NCBI GenBank assembly: GCA_964556115.1
Contig: CAZKVC010000012.1
Location: 1 to 64,000 of the forward strand
Length of the DNA stretch: 64,000 nt
Origin: Parvularcula sp964556115
GTDB lineage: Bacteria > Pseudomonadota > Alphaproteobacteria > Caulobacterales > Parvularculaceae
Reading direction: 5' to 3'
The notes beneath the pieces are model-generated. The model was not told the DNA's origin, searched no databases, and worked only from the letters and a program-made list of their open reading frames with translations. A program made the translations under genes and the position numbers. How positions within the stretch are numbered: position 1 is the stretch's first letter; each line of letters starts with the position of its first letter. This document shows positions 16,833 to 24,841 of this stretch, one piece after another.

Positions 16833-17342
16833 TCAGTCCGAGCCCGTTGCTTCGGCCAGAAGGTGGGAAAGGTTCTCGCCAATCGTGCTGAGCCTTTCCG
16901 CCTCACCGTCCAGAGCCGGATAGCTGCGGCGAAGCGTCTTCACCGACGTGACCGCCACATAAGTCTCGTCCCCATCAACATAGACCGCCGCGCGAAGCGG
17001 CAGCTCGGCCGCCAGCTGCGGTACCGTCTGCATCAGCGGCGTCCCCATGCGCGGCGCGCCGAAGACGACGACGGTGGCGAAGGGCATTTCGAGCTCGGCC
17101 TGGCTGGCCCCGGCCTGGTGGTCGATCACGGCGAAGATTGTCAGGTCCCGCCGGTCCATTGCTTGAAGAAGGCGATCCAGGGTCTCTTCAGGCTCGTAAC
17201 TGCTGATTGCGGTGCGGTAGGATGCGGGCACGGCCCTTGGCTCTTCGCGCTCGAGCGGCTGGCGCTGGTTGCCGCCATCCGTACAGGCGCCAAGCGCCAT
17301 GGCCGCGGCTGTAAGTCCCGCAAGCGTTTTCCATGCGCTCAT
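16833..17342 (-). CDS. DUF302 lipoprotein
   Basis: 169 residues. A signal peptide ends in ALGAC (lipobox), followed by a spacer and a DUF302 domain: AISSYEPEETLDRLLQAMDRRDLTIFAVIDH, then a VVVFGAPRMGTPLMQ block and AELPLRAAVY. DUF302 proteins are small alpha/beta proteins of unknown biochemical role. It overlaps the upstream patatin-like gene by 4 bases (ATGA type), so the two are translationally coupled and may act together at the envelope. Confidence 0.85.
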   Translation of the reverse strand: MSAWKTLAGLTAAAMALGACTDGGNQRQPLEREEPRAVPASYRTAISSYEPEETLDRLLQAMDRRDLTIFAVIDHQAGASQAELEMPFATVVVFGAPRMGTPLMQTVPQLAAELPLRAAVYVDGDETYVAVTSVKTLRRSYPALDGEAERLSTIGENLSHLLAEATGSD

Positions 17343-18313
17343 GCCCGGCGCCCCCCGTCGTCTCCCGTCAGGGCCAGCAGATGCGCCTTCTTCTCCATGG
17401 CCGCAAGGTAGCCGCGCTGGATGATCTCCTCGTGCCGGTCGAACGCGGCCGGGGAGATGTCCTCGAGGTCGGGAGCGATCCTGAGATCGGCGACGTCGAT
17501 CTGCGAGCGCGCCTCCGCCAGGTGCGCCTGAACGATGTCCATCGTTGCAGCGGCAGTTTCGAAAAGGTGGGGTTTGGACTGCGACCGCGCCTTCGCCATG
17601 GTGAGCTCCTGCTCGATAAGGCGCCTCGTCTCGCGGATGAAGCCCGTCACCGCTTCCGGAATGAAACTCTCCGCCCCGTCTTCCTCGGCGTCGATGGGCA
17701 CCGGGACCACCTCCCGCGTCGTCGGTCGGTCGAACCTCTTGAGGGTCACGGCCGAGGCGTTGAGGTCAATGGCGATCACCCTCTGCGCACCCAAGGCGCG
17801 GGCGAGGCTGACGGGGACCGGGTTCGATGCGGCGCCGTCGATGAGCCAGCGTTCGGCCCCGCGGAACATCACCGGCGCGGCCTGCATCAGCATCGGTATG
17901 GCGCTGGACGCGCGGGCGGCATCGAGGACCGAGCCCTCGGTCAACCAGACCTCCCGGCCCGTGGCGAGGTCCGTCGCGACCGCGCCCCAGGGCGCATCGA
18001 GGCTTTCGATCGGCCGGTCGGCATAACGGAAGGCTTCATAGGCGCGCTTGGGGTCGACGAGCCCCCCAGCAGCGATACTGAACGCGAACTGGCCGAGCGC
18101 GCCGACGGGCCCGATCTCACGCGCCCAGGCGAGGAACTCGGGCCAGATCTCGAGGCGCCGCGCGGCCGAGACCAGGGCGCCCACCGAGCAGCCTGCGTCG
18201 ATCTCGTAGCTGAGGCCAATCTCTTCGAACGCCTTCAGGACGCCCACATGGGCCCAGCCCCGGGCCGCGCCCGAACCCCATGCCACACCGATCCGAGGTT
18301 TCTCATTCGTCAT
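17339..18313 (-). CDS. Patatin-like phospholipase
   Basis: 324 residues from the ATG at 18313 (MTNEKPRIGVAWGSG). A longer frame upstream lacks coding character and runs into the cckA promoter region. Patatin hallmarks are the oxyanion glycine stretch GSGAARGWAHVGVL, the nucleophile elbow GCSVG, and the catalytic DGA in WLIDGAASNPVPV. No signal peptide. Relatives hydrolyse phospholipid or acyl esters (RssA/YchK type). It is divergent from cckA (169 bp between) and coupled to the DUF302 gene. Confidence 0.88.
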   Translation of the reverse strand: MTNEKPRIGVAWGSGAARGWAHVGVLKAFEEIGLSYEIDAGCSVGALVSAARRLEIWPEFLAWAREIGPVGALGQFAFSIAAGGLVDPKRAYEAFRYADRPIESLDAPWGAVATDLATGREVWLTEGSVLDAARASSAIPMLMQAAPVMFRGAERWLIDGAASNPVPVSLARALGAQRVIAIDLNASAVTLKRFDRPTTREVVPVPIDAEEDGAESFIPEAVTGFIRETRRLIEQELTMAKARSQSKPHLFETAAATMDIVQAHLAEARSQIDVADLRIAPDLEDISPAAFDRHEEIIQRGYLAAMEKKAHLLALTGDDGGRRA

Positions 18314-18357
18314 CACGAAGGCCCCAAAAGCACGCGATAAGGAAATCGCAAGGTCCG

Positions 18358-18372
18358 TTAACGCTGCGGTAA
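18358..18372 (+). promoter_or_regulatory. CtrA-like site upstream of cckA
   Basis: TTAA-N7-GTAA at 18358-18372 differs by one base from the CtrA consensus TTAA-N7-TTAA and lies 111 bp before the cckA start in the divergent promoter region. CtrA is the response regulator downstream of CckA, so feedback would make sense. A single near-match is weak evidence. Confidence 0.3.
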
Positions 18373-18482
18373 CGCTACCCTGCAATGAAGTAAAAGACGA
18401 AAAGTCCGCAAGGCGTTCCCTTCTTGTGCGTTGATGCGCATCACGGTGAGAAGGAAACGGAGCGCTGAATAGCGAGGGCAGC

Positions 18483-21400
18483 ATGGCAGAAGCCGCGAAT
18501 CGTCGACCTTTCCGCCTTCCCAAAGGCGTCAAAAAGGCGACTCTGAAACCTGGAAAAGCGGGGCAGGGCAAACCTGCGCCGATGGCCTTCTCGGCCAGCG
18601 AAGACGATCAGCAGACCGAACAGGATTTCGACAAGATCCTGAACGAAGTCATGCGCACGTCCGACGAGCCAAGTTCACAGCTCACCGAAGAAGAAGCCGA
18701 AGGCACCGCCGCGATGGCGCGCCGCCTGCGCGAGCGGGCCCTCAAGGCGCGCGGTGATGATGCAGGCACGCCGGCTCTCTCCGCAGAAGCCGCGCCGCAG
18801 CCAGTGGCGCCCGCTGCCGAAGAGGATGACGACGACCTCGCCGAGCCCCTGGACCTTCAGCGCCTGATCCAGGCCCGCGAAGCCATGACCGAGCTGCCCC
18901 CCAGCCGGCCCGAGCTCTCAGGTCCGATCGACGAGGCCGAGCCGAAGCCTGTCCTCAAGCCCTTCCCCAAGGAAGACGCGCCGGCTCCGGGCCGCAAAAA
19001 AGAGCCGCTGATGCCAAAGCTCAAGGAGCCGGTGTTCTCGGGCTATGACGACGCTGACCATGAGGATGACGAGGACGCCCTCATCATGCCCGAAAGCGCG
19101 GCGATTGCATCACCCCCGCCCGCAGCCGAGACCACGACGCCCGCGGCCAAGGCGGATTTCAGGGCATTGATCAGGAGCAAGAAGGCCGACGACGACGCGG
19201 AAGCCTTCGCCCGGCGTCTTGCGGCTCTCAATGATGACGATCTCCTCCTGAAGAGCGACGACGAGCCCCGCGAAGAGTTCGGCGGCGGCTCGGGCGATGG
19301 TCCGACAAACCAGTCGATGACCGCTTCGCGGCTTCCCGAGGTCGAAAAACCGAAGAAAGCCAAGACGTCCGGCGGTGGCCTGCGCGACTTCGCCGAGGCG
19401 ATCACGCCCGCGGCGCTCTGGCTGTCGCTCGCGGCCATGGTCACCTCGCTCGTCTATGGCACCTGGGCAGGCGGTGTCGATCTCATTGTCGCGGGCCTCT
19501 TCGGCGCGGGGCTCCTGATCTTCGGAAGCATCCTGATCATCGCCGGAGCCGTGAAGGCCTATTCGCCGATCCTTCTTGCCAGCTTCCTCTTCAAGCGGGT
19601 CGGCCGCTCCCATGACGATGCCGCGGCGCTGGCCGGCAATGACATCCTCCAGAACCTCGGTCTCGCCGAAGGCATCATCGACGCCGATGCCGATGCGCGG
19701 CTCGTGACCACCCGCCAGAGTGTGGTTGTCTATGCCAATGACGCCTATCGTCAGATTGCCGAGGAAGCGGGCGTGCGCGGCGCGACCGGGCTTCCCCCCC
19801 GCATCGACCGCCTCTTCGGTCAGTCGGGCACCGAGAGCTCCAAGATGTTCCGTCTGGCGAAAGCCTGCCGTTCGGGTACGGCCGCCAGCGAGGTCCTGAC
19901 CCAGACGATGGGCCGCTCGGTCCATGACCGCAAGGGTGAGCTGCCCGTGCGCCGCTTCGAGGTGACGGTGCGCCCGATGCGCCCCGTGGGCGATGGCCAG
20001 ACCTACGCCGCGTGGCGCCTTCACGAGCTGGAGGTCGACCGCCAGCAGGACCAGATGAAGGCGGCCTATTTCGACTTCCCCCGGCCCGTGGTGGCGATCG
20101 AGCGCTCGGGCTCCGTGGCGTGGATGAACCAGGCGGCAGCCGACACGTTCGGCACCAAGCCGGGCCAGCCACTGGTCCTCAACGACCTTGTCCTCGGCGA
20201 AGTGAACCCCGTGCTGCGACACCTCTGGGAGCCGGGAGCGGAGGAGTATGAAGTCCGTATCCGGCAGCGCGGTCAGAGCAGCATCACCGCCAGCCGCGAG
20301 GTTGTCCTGCGTCCTTTCTCGCAAGGGGGGACCGGCGAAGGCTTTGTCTGTGTGGAAGTCGCCGAGAAGACCGGCCTTTCGGCCGATCCCGAAGGTATCC
20401 AGGCGGGCGCGGACCTTTCCGATGCGCCCTTCGGCGTCGCTGTCCTCGAGGGCGATCCTTCCGCTGACGGCAAGGTGACCTACGCCAACGGCCTTTTCAG
20501 GCAGTTCTTCCCGGCTGCTGCCGAAGGGGCGCGTCTCGCAGGCGTCCTGTCCCAGCAATCGGTGACCGAACTCGCCGCCGCCCTGAAGTCGAAGCCGCAG
20601 AACAAGCCGCTGACCAAGCCCTTCGAAGTGCGGGTCGGTGAGGGCGCCCAGGCGCATACCTTCCGCATCTTCGCCCGTCCGGTTAGGCGCCGGCGGGGCG
20701 CCTACGGTCAGCGCCAGACTGTTCTTTACGCGGTGGACATCACCTATCAGCGCCGCATGGAAGAAGAGACCGTCCAGGGGCAGAAGCTGCAGCAGATCGG
20801 CCAGATCGCGGGCTCCGTCGCCCACGATTTCAACAACCTCCTGGTCGTGGTCATGGGCTCGACCGAGCTTCTGATGCGCAACCACCCGGTGGGCGATCCT
20901 TCCTACAAGGACCTTTCGCTGATCTACGAAACGGCACAGCGGGCACAGAACCTGACCCGCAACCTTCTCGCCTTCTCGCGCAAGCAGACCCTGAAGCCGG
21001 AAGTCTGTTCGATTACGGAGCTTCTCAACGACTTCACCCCCGCGCTGAAGCGTTATGTGTCGGAGAAGGTCAGCCTCGATGTGGTCCATGGCCGCAACAT
21101 CCCCGAGGTGAAGGCCGACAAGGGGCAGATCCACCTTGCCGTGATGAACCTTGCGGTGAATGCCCGCGATGCCATGCCGGGCGGCGGCAATCTGCGGATC
21201 GAGACCAAGCATGTCGCAGCCGAGGATATCGCGGATTTCGGCTACGAGGTCCTCGAGGAGGTCGACCACGTCCTGATCGAAGTCGCCGACTCCGGCGAGG
21301 GCGTTCCGAACCATATTGCCGACCAGATCTTCGAACCCTTCTTCACCACCAAGGGTGAAGGGCAGGGGACGGGCCTCGGCCTTTCCACCGTCGCCGGAGC

Positions 21401-21932
21401 GATCGCCCAGATGGGCGGACGCATCTTCCTCTTCAACCGTCCGGGCGAAGGCGCGACGTTCCGCATCTTCCTGCCGACCGTCAGCGCCGAGGAGGCGGCA
21501 GCAGCCGCTGCCCGCCGCCGCGACCAGGACGTGCAGATCGACGATGCAGCGGCCGACCCCACCGGCAAGGGCCGCATCCTCGTGGTCGAGGACGAGGACG
21601 GCGTGCGCTCGATCGTCGTCAGGGCGCTGGGCATGTGCGGTTACGAGATCGTCGAAGCCTGCGACGGCGACGAGGCTCTCGAGATCATCGAAAGCGATGA
21701 AGACCGCTTCGACCTCGTCCTCACCGACATCATGATGCCGGAAATGGACGGGCCGACCCTGATCGAGGAAGCGGGCGCGAAACTGAAGGGCGCCAAGGTT
21801 GTCTTCATGTCCGGCTATGCCGAGGCGGCCATGCGGGACAAGCTGAACAGCATCGAAGGCGCACGCTATCTGCAAAAGCCCTTCACCTTGACGAGCGTGG
21901 CTTCGGTTGTGAAGGAAGCCCTCACCCGTTAG
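18483..21932 (+). CDS. cckA: Hybrid histidine kinase CckA with long N-terminal extension
   Basis: Cell-cycle kinase that in alphaproteobacteria phosphorylates CtrA and CpdR through ChpT. The 1149 residues comprise an acidic, Pro/Ala-rich, probably disordered region (1-300), two membrane segments (about 309-358), PAS-like regions (about 400-750), and a HisKA with His781 in VAHDFNNLL. The HATPase has DAMPGGG and GEGQGTGLGLSTV. The receiver domain has Asp1082 in LTDIMMP and Lys in QKPF. The kinase-receiver part matches CckA closely, but the described Caulobacter protein is about 690 residues, so the ~300-residue N-terminal addition is odd. The extension has no stops and codon use like the rest, so it looks real. 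An internal Met279 could give a shorter form. Confidence 0.88.
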   Translation: MAEAANRRPFRLPKGVKKATLKPGKAGQGKPAPMAFSASEDDQQTEQDFDKILNEVMRTSDEPSSQLTEEEAEGTAAMARRLRERALKARGDDAGTPALSAEAAPQPVAPAAEEDDDDLAEPLDLQRLIQAREAMTELPPSRPELSGPIDEAEPKPVLKPFPKEDAPAPGRKKEPLMPKLKEPVFSGYDDADHEDDEDALIMPESAAIASPPPAAETTTPAAKADFRALIRSKKADDDAEAFARRLAALNDDDLLLKSDDEPREEFGGGSGDGPTNQSMTASRLPEVEKPKKAKTSGGGLRDFAEAITPAALWLSLAAMVTSLVYGTWAGGVDLIVAGLFGAGLLIFGSILIIAGAVKAYSPILLASFLFKRVGRSHDDAAALAGNDILQNLGLAEGIIDADADARLVTTRQSVVVYANDAYRQIAEEAGVRGATGLPPRIDRLFGQSGTESSKMFRLAKACRSGTAASEVLTQTMGRSVHDRKGELPVRRFEVTVRPMRPVGDGQTYAAWRLHELEVDRQQDQMKAAYFDFPRPVVAIERSGSVAWMNQAAADTFGTKPGQPLVLNDLVLGEVNPVLRHLWEPGAEEYEVRIRQRGQSSITASREVVLRPFSQGGTGEGFVCVEVAEKTGLSADPEGIQAGADLSDAPFGVAVLEGDPSADGKVTYANGLFRQFFPAAAEGARLAGVLSQQSVTELAAALKSKPQNKPLTKPFEVRVGEGAQAHTFRIFARPVRRRRGAYGQRQTVLYAVDITYQRRMEEETVQGQKLQQIGQIAGSVAHDFNNLLVVVMGSTELLMRNHPVGDPSYKDLSLIYETAQRAQNLTRNLLAFSRKQTLKPEVCSITELLNDFTPALKRYVSEKVSLDVVHGRNIPEVKADKGQIHLAVMNLAVNARDAMPGGGNLRIETKHVAAEDIADFGYEVLEEVDHVLIEVADSGEGVPNHIADQIFEPFFTTKGEGQGTGLGLSTVAGAIAQMGGRIFLFNRPGEGATFRIFLPTVSAEEAAAAAARRRDQDVQIDDAAADPTGKGRILVVEDEDGVRSIVVRALGMCGYEIVEACDGDEALEIIESDEDRFDLVLTDIMMPEMDGPTLIEEAGAKLKGAKVVFMSGYAEAAMRDKLNSIEGARYLQKPFTLTSVASVVKEALTR

Positions 21933-21941
21933 TGACATTGC

Positions 21942-21965
21942 CGTCCGGTCATGAATGGCCGGACG
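21942..21965 (+). terminator. Hairpin after cckA
   Basis: A 10-bp stem with a TGAA loop (one G-U pair) begins 10 bp after the cckA stop. It lacks a T-run, so it may be a weak terminator or an mRNA 3'-end stabiliser. Confidence 0.4.
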
Positions 21966-22078
21966 ATCGGGTAGACCGAAAGGCGCGTGCGTGGTGCGCG
22001 CCGCCCCCCCGACCTGGGCCCCGCCGCGCCCGTTGGCGGGGTTGTTCTTCAAGGTCGAGACAACAGGAAGGGGCAGGC

Positions 22079-23632
22079 ATGAACACCGAAGCGCTCATCT
22101 CGCTGGCCGGCTATTTCATTCTGATGCTCGGGATCGGGCTCTATGCCTATCGCGAGTCCACCGACGACAGCGCGGGCTACCTCCTCGGTGGCCGCAAGCT
22201 CGGCCCCGCCGTCGGGGCCCTGTCGGCGGGTGCCTCGGATATGTCGGGCTGGATGCTCCTGGGGCTTCCCGGCGCGGTCATGGCGAGCGGGATTTCCGCC
22301 GCCTGGATCGCGGTGGGCCTGACGATCGGCGCCTTCTTCAACTACCTGCTCGTCGCCCCGAGGCTCCGGGTCTATACCGAGATGGCGGACGATGCGATCA
22401 CCATCCCCGACTATTTCGAGAAGCGCTTCGACGACCGCTCGCGCGTGCTGCGCGTCCTCTCGGCGGTGATCATCATCATTTTCTTCACCGTCTACACCTC
22501 ATCCGGCGTCGTGGCCGGCGGGAAGCTGTTCGACGCGAGCTTCGGGCTCGATTACCGCCTCGGCCTCTTCCTGACCGCTGGCGTGGTGATCGCCTACACC
22601 CTCTTCGGCGGCTTCCTCGCCGTCTCGCTGACCGACTTTGTCCAGGGCTGCATCATGTTCGTCGCCCTCGTCATGGTCCCGATCGTCACCCTCATGGTGC
22701 TCGGGGGCCTTGGCGAGACGGGCGCTTCGCTGGACGCGATCGACCCCGGACAGGTGCGCTGGGCAAGTACCGACACCTATCTGAGCTGGACCGAAGGGCT
22801 GACCGTCATCGGCTTCCTGTCGCTCATGGCATGGGGGCTCGGCTATTTCGGCCAGCCGCACATTATCGTCCGTTTCATGGCGATCCGCTCCCTCAAGGAC
22901 GTCACCACTGCGCGGCATATCGGCATGGCCTGGATGATCGTCACCGTCATCGGCGCGGTCCTGACCGGCCTTGCCGGCGCGGCCTATGTGGCGCGCGAGA
23001 CCGGCGCGGTGGACAGCTACCTCGCCGGGCGCGGCGGGATCGAGGCCTTCGATACGGAGACGATCTTCATCGTCCTCAGCCAGATTCTCTTCCATCCCTT
23101 CATCGCGGGCTTCCTTCTCGCTGCGATCCTGGCGGCGATCATGTCGACGATCTCCAGCCAGCTCCTCGTTTCGTCGAGCTCGCTGACCGAGGACTTCTAC
23201 CGCATCTTCCTGCGCAAGGGCGCGAGCGACGGAGAGTTGGTCATGATCGGCCGGGTCTGCGTCCTTGCCGTGGCGCTGGTCGCCATCGCTCTGGCGTGGA
23301 ACCCGGACAGCCAGGTCCTGCAGCTCGTCTCCAACGCCTGGTTCGGCTTCGGCTCGGCCTTCGGCCCGGTGATCCTCTTCAGCCTCTTCTGGAAGAAGAT
23401 GACCCGCGCAGGCGCCCTCGCCGGAATGCTGGTCGGCGCGGTGGTCGTCCTCTTCTGGCTTTACGGTCCCTCGGCGATCATGCCCGAGACGCGGGCTGCG
23501 GTGGCGGCCATCATCCCGGGCTTCATCCTGTCCTCCTTTGCCATCCTCGCTGGCAGCCTCGTCGGCGGCGGCGCGGCCGATGGGGTGATGCGGCGGCACG
23601 ATGCCATGGCGGCGAAGGTCGCGGCGGGCTGA
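22079..23632 (+). CDS. putP: Sodium/proline symporter PutP
   Basis: 517-residue member of the sodium:solute symporter family that imports proline with Na+. Start at 22079 (MNTEALISLAGYF) follows AGGAAGGGG. An upstream extension of the frame is not convincing. Family features include about 13 hydrophobic segments, the early GRKLGPAVGALSAGASDMSGW motif (Na+ and substrate site), and the SSQLLVSSSSLTEDFYR segment in a later helix, both characteristic of PutP. Proline is therefore the most likely substrate. Neighbours are cckA upstream and an AraC regulator downstream. putA is not in the window. Confidence 0.92.
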   Translation: MNTEALISLAGYFILMLGIGLYAYRESTDDSAGYLLGGRKLGPAVGALSAGASDMSGWMLLGLPGAVMASGISAAWIAVGLTIGAFFNYLLVAPRLRVYTEMADDAITIPDYFEKRFDDRSRVLRVLSAVIIIIFFTVYTSSGVVAGGKLFDASFGLDYRLGLFLTAGVVIAYTLFGGFLAVSLTDFVQGCIMFVALVMVPIVTLMVLGGLGETGASLDAIDPGQVRWASTDTYLSWTEGLTVIGFLSLMAWGLGYFGQPHIIVRFMAIRSLKDVTTARHIGMAWMIVTVIGAVLTGLAGAAYVARETGAVDSYLAGRGGIEAFDTETIFIVLSQILFHPFIAGFLLAAILAAIMSTISSQLLVSSSSLTEDFYRIFLRKGASDGELVMIGRVCVLAVALVAIALAWNPDSQVLQLVSNAWFGFGSAFGPVILFSLFWKKMTRAGALAGMLVGAVVVLFWLYGPSAIMPETRAAVAAIIPGFILSSFAILAGSLVGGGAADGVMRRHDAMAAKVAAG

Positions 23633-23731
23633 CGGGCTGCAAAATCTTCGGTGAGAGCTGCATTGCCGTAGCGCGGGTTCGCCGCTTCTGAACTAGAAAG
23701 CGGCTACGGAGTCGCAAAAACGAGGTCGAGG

Positions 23732-24745
23732 GTGGTTGAACCAGCGCCCCATTTGCCGGTGCCGCCAGAAGAGGTGGCGGCACTGCGGTCACGGGCACGG
23801 GCAGCCGGTCTTGAGACCGGGCCCGTCGCTGCCGATCTCGGCATCGACCTCACTGATGAAGCTGCTATCAGCCTTCCCGATTTCCTGCGGCTTCAGGGGA
23901 GGGTGACAAGCCTTCTTGGGGACGAGACCGGCCGCCTTTCCAAGCGCCAGCTGGTGACAGGTTCGACCGAGCTCGCCCTCGCGCAGCTTCCGACCCGAGG
24001 CAGCCTGCGCGATGCCATGCGTACCGTCGCGCGGACCTACAATGTGCTGCATGGCGGCGCATTCAACATGGTGGAGGACCGCCCCGACGCGGTCGCCTTC
24101 ATCATCGACGACCGGGACTTTCCCTATGCCGTCAATGACCGCGAGCAGGTGCTCTTCATCATGGAGACCACGATCCTGTTCCTCCACGCCCTCCTGCGGC
24201 TGATCGTGCCGAGCGTGGCGGCCGGCGGCTGGCGGGGGGTCGAGCTCAAGCGCGATGCGGGCCCGGCTGCCGTGCCTTTCAGCCAGCACGTCGCGACCCT
24301 CTTCGGCGCCGCGCGCTATGCCATCCTCTACGACAGGATCGCGTCGTCGCGCATCGTCACCTTTCCGCCTCCCGGTTCGATCACCCTCGAAGCGGTCACC
24401 AAGGAACAGGTGCGCCTTCTCGAAGGCGGCCCTGACGACAGGACGATGGCGGGGAGGGTGCGCCTCCTCATCGAAGACGGGGCCGCCGACCAGACCGACG
24501 TGGCCAAGGCTCTCGGCATGTCGGTCGCGACCTTGCGCCGACGCCTGACCGAAGAGGGCGCGAGCTTCCGGGCTCTTCGCAACGAAGCGCTCCGGGATAC
24601 GGCGCTCAGACTTTTGGAGGGTGATCTTCCCCTTGCCGCGGTCGCCGAGAGGCTCGGCTTTTCCGACGTCCGCAGCTTTGGCCGGGCGTTCAAGGCGTGG
24701 ACTGGAACCACCCCGAACTGCGCGCGCAAAGACGCTCAGAATTGA
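23732..24745 (+). CDS. AraC-family transcriptional regulator
   Basis: 337 residues, GTG start. The N-terminal two thirds resemble the effector-binding domain of the OruR/ArgR-like AraC group (pattern around LRDAMRTVARTYNVLHGG). The C-terminal domain has the two helix-turn-helix motifs: DVAKALGMSVATLRRRL, and PLAAVAERLGFSDVRSFGRAFKAWTG, which is the AraC signature. It lies 96 bp before a TonB receptor gene on the same strand, so it probably controls that uptake cluster. Effector unknown. Confidence 0.9.
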   Translation: MVEPAPHLPVPPEEVAALRSRARAAGLETGPVAADLGIDLTDEAAISLPDFLRLQGRVTSLLGDETGRLSKRQLVTGSTELALAQLPTRGSLRDAMRTVARTYNVLHGGAFNMVEDRPDAVAFIIDDRDFPYAVNDREQVLFIMETTILFLHALLRLIVPSVAAGGWRGVELKRDAGPAAVPFSQHVATLFGAARYAILYDRIASSRIVTFPPPGSITLEAVTKEQVRLLEGGPDDRTMAGRVRLLIEDGAADQTDVAKALGMSVATLRRRLTEEGASFRALRNEALRDTALRLLEGDLPLAAVAERLGFSDVRSFGRAFKAWTGTTPNCARKDAQN

Positions 24746-24841
24746 GCGAACTTGTCCATGGTCTGTAAGCGGCCCGGTCATAGAGCAAGCGTGATGGAAC
24801 CCTTACCATGGCGTCAGAAAAATATCCTCGGGAGGACAATC

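Noticed and set aside
19110..22052. 980-codon minus-strand frame opposite cckA
   Set aside because: Shadow of cckA, with no start signal or recognisable domain.
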